NCBI GenBank assembly: GCA_023014485.1
Contig: JAJOZX010003221.1
Span: 124,001-188,000 of the forward strand
Reading direction: 5' to 3'
Length of the DNA: 64,000 bases
Source of the DNA: Bathynomus jamesi
Taxonomy: Eukaryota > Arthropoda > Malacostraca > Isopoda > Cirolanidae
The notes beneath the pieces were generated by a model. It had not been told where the DNA came from. It searched no databases and was given only the letters and a program-made list of their open reading frames with translations. Positions 62,442 through 64,000 of the stretch are shown one piece after another; the stretch's first letter is position 1; every line of letters starts with the position of its first letter. The translations under genes and the position numbers were made by a program.

Positions 62442-63995
62442 TCAAACGTTATGGTATCCAAAGGGTACGGTATCATAGGTACCAGGTAACTGGTAACGTT
62501 TCCTATAGGTGTTACGGCACACCTTCGTACCCCTAAGTTCCTTCACGCCCCCCAGCTTCTGCGCCCGAAAATTGTGGGTGCCTACAATTAGTTGGGGAGG
62601 TCGTTCGCCCTCATCATCGTCCAAACACACTAGATCCTTCAACGATTCAAAGTTAACAACCCGCCGATTCGCATGGTTGAGCGTAATACCCTTTGCCTTC
62701 ACGATATATTTCATTTCCTCCCCCACCCTGACCCGTACCCCATAAGTTTTAGGTCCTGTTGAGACAAAAGAGTCGGCGTATGCGTTGTCCCCATACTCAT
62801 CCTTGATCTCATCAGTGAGCTCGCCGAGGAACTCCCCAATAGCGGGCATGTATTCACCCTCCCTCTCTGTGAATATCACGCTATCTGTATCGGCATACAA
62901 TACTCTCCGCCCAAGAGAATGCAATAGACCCCAAAGTTTTATACGGGCGTAGGCTGTTGTGAAGCTGGCCACAGGTATGTTTGTAACCCTTGAGGTATCT
63001 GTGGCCAATTCAGTGTTGTTGTACTTTATTATGTAAGTATTACCTACATTCACGATCTCCATGACCTCTTTATCGGGAGCATTGGCATAATCCCAGACAT
63101 CGCTATAACTTTGTGCCAAATGAATGTTCCCTTTGCCGGTATTCTGCGCAAATTTTCCCCATAGACTGTTTAGACACAACTTTGCACTAAAGCGCTTGCC
63201 AGGATTCTTTACAATTTGGACACGATCAAGTTGTATACCTTCGCGGTCGCGGTAACGTTGAATATAGGCAGACTTTTCATCTTCGGTATCAACTCCTCGC
63301 GGATACCCTGATGCCTCAACCTTATCCTTCAAAAAGGCGTTTATATATGGTGTGAAAAGGTTGGGTAGCTTCTGAAACCTCCACACCTCATGTATCTTCA
63401 GTATTCTATAACCATGGCGTACGGCTAGGGCCAGCTCAGGACTTGTATATACGCCTCTGATCTTACGCTGGTGGGGTATATGGTTACAATCGCCGTTATC
63501 CTCTTCCGCGCACTTCACGCACAGGGGAAACATGAGCTTGTCGTCGATAACGACAGGTAAGATTGGCATCCATAAATTGCGTGGGGGGAGTACGTCTACG
63601 AAAGAGAGCCCAAAGTAACGATCATTCAAATTTCTTGAAAATTCATTGATGGATGGCAGGTTAGGTCCCACCAGTTTCTCAGGAGCGCCCACGGGGTACG
63701 GATTGTTCTTCATCACGTATGGGTATAAAGAACAGAAATCGTAGTAATGGAGCTTCACGCCCTCCGTAGGTGGAAAGTATAGTCTGAATGGATTTGTACG
63801 TCCTCCAAACAAGCTATCACCACATTTGAGAGGATCCAGCACCATTGAACGCTTGATCGTGTTTATTTCCTCACGGTACACCTCGTCTGTCTCCATCCGT
63901 GCATCATATTCATGCTCCCACAAGACTTTGTGAGTGAACTGTGATCCTATAAGTTGATCGCGGGTGCGGGTCCATGCAAGACAGTCGGCAGGAGA
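62442..63995 (-). CDS. Polinton family B DNA polymerase (protein-primed), C-terminal part
   Basis: The frame runs from the window edge region to a stop at 62442, about 517 codons. Motif A is DFCSLYP (near 63735), motif B KLCLNSLWGKFAQN (near 63170) and motif C YADTDSVIF (near 62890). An FGGRTNPF block precedes motif A. This order is typical of Polinton and other protein-primed B polymerases, which replicate the element from terminal-protein primers. The upstream exonuclease half lies outside the window. A TAA at 63996-63998 closes this frame right at the edge, so the continuation needs the next sequence to judge. No break is seen within the core. Confidence 0.9.
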   Translation of the reverse strand, partial: SPADCLAWTRTRDQLIGSQFTHKVLWEHEYDARMETDEVYREEINTIKRSMVLDPLKCGDSLFGGRTNPFRLYFPPTEGVKLHYYDFCSLYPYVMKNNPYPVGAPEKLVGPNLPSINEFSRNLNDRYFGLSFVDVLPPRNLWMPILPVVIDDKLMFPLCVKCAEEDNGDCNHIPHQRKIRGVYTSPELALAVRHGYRILKIHEVWRFQKLPNLFTPYINAFLKDKVEASGYPRGVDTEDEKSAYIQRYRDREGIQLDRVQIVKNPGKRFSAKLCLNSLWGKFAQNTGKGNIHLAQSYSDVWDYANAPDKEVMEIVNVGNTYIIKYNNTELATDTSRVTNIPVASFTTAYARIKLWGLLHSLGRRVLYADTDSVIFTEREGEYMPAIGEFLGELTDEIKDEYGDNAYADSFVSTGPKTYGVRVRVGEEMKYIVKAKGITLNHANRRVVNFESLKDLVCLDDDEGERPPQLIVGTHNFRAQKLGGVKELRGTKVCRNTYRKRYQLPGTYDTVPFGYHNV

Positions 63996-64000
63996 TTACC

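Noticed and set aside
1..64000. tRNA and full-length rRNA genes
   Set aside because: Reading by eye showed none beyond the 24-bp rRNA-like word; a covariance-model scan (tRNAscan-SE, Infernal) would decide and was not available.

Overview
This window looks like a transposon-dense, intron-bearing arthropod genome, most likely a decapod crustacean. That is inferred from the CR1-like LINEs, BEL/Pao and Gypsy elements, hAT and mariner transposons, Polinton genes and many (AT)n, (CT)n and (CA)n microsatellites. No ordinary single-copy cellular gene was recognised with confidence. Almost everything that could be read is mobile-element sequence, often nested several layers deep.

Layout. 1-1808: minus-strand LINE whose protein carries a 2A-like ribosome-skipping motif ahead of its endonuclease. 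2518-3443: foldback element. 3480-5525: 5'-truncated CR1-like LINE. 5601-7165: MITE, minus-strand LINE with a hAT MITE inside it, and a hAT transposase tail. 7475-8371: 34-bp satellite with a 200-bp higher-order repeat. 8871-9610: minisatellite. 10146-10822: probable first exon of a conserved cysteine-rich protein. 11886-17625: compact Polinton/Maverick module on the plus strand (packaging ATPase, small hydrophobic-tailed protein, conserved protein with a frameshift, integrase with chromodomain, penton-like protein, basic pX-like protein, major capsid protein, adenain-like protease). 17596-18930: convergent minus-strand gene with a predicted tandem exon duplication. 19230-21350: a 410-bp duplication, microsatellites and two stray fragments of the Polinton integrase gene. 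21350-24047: 2.7-kb DNA transposon with an uncharacterised transposase. 24230-32475: a dispersed TATA-bearing repeat, decayed LINEs and a Tigger-type MITE. 32476-33233: mariner-like element of probable DD41D type. 33247-37601: complete Gypsy element (A) with target duplication. 37640-52745: a LINE split by Gypsy element B1, which itself holds a young BEL/Pao element and two small hAT MITEs. 52749-59086: second Gypsy copy (B2), split by a hAT transposon that contains another hAT transposon. 59083-59610: inverted copy of the 24-kb dispersed repeat. 59700-64000: minus-strand Polinton genes (three hypothetical proteins and a protein-primed family B DNA polymerase cut by the window edge).

How the parts fit. 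The 11.9-18.9 kb module has the morphogenesis, integration and maturation genes of a Polinton. The 60-64 kb block has the replicative polymerase that the first block lacks. Either one Polinton has been split by about 41 kb of later insertions, or these are two elements. The capsid genes sit end to end, with ATGA and TAATG overlaps like those of a virus. Most retroelement genes are broken by frameshifts or stops. The best-preserved insertions by sequence are the BEL element (LTRs differing at only a few sites), the Polinton capsid genes and the 2.7-kb transposon.
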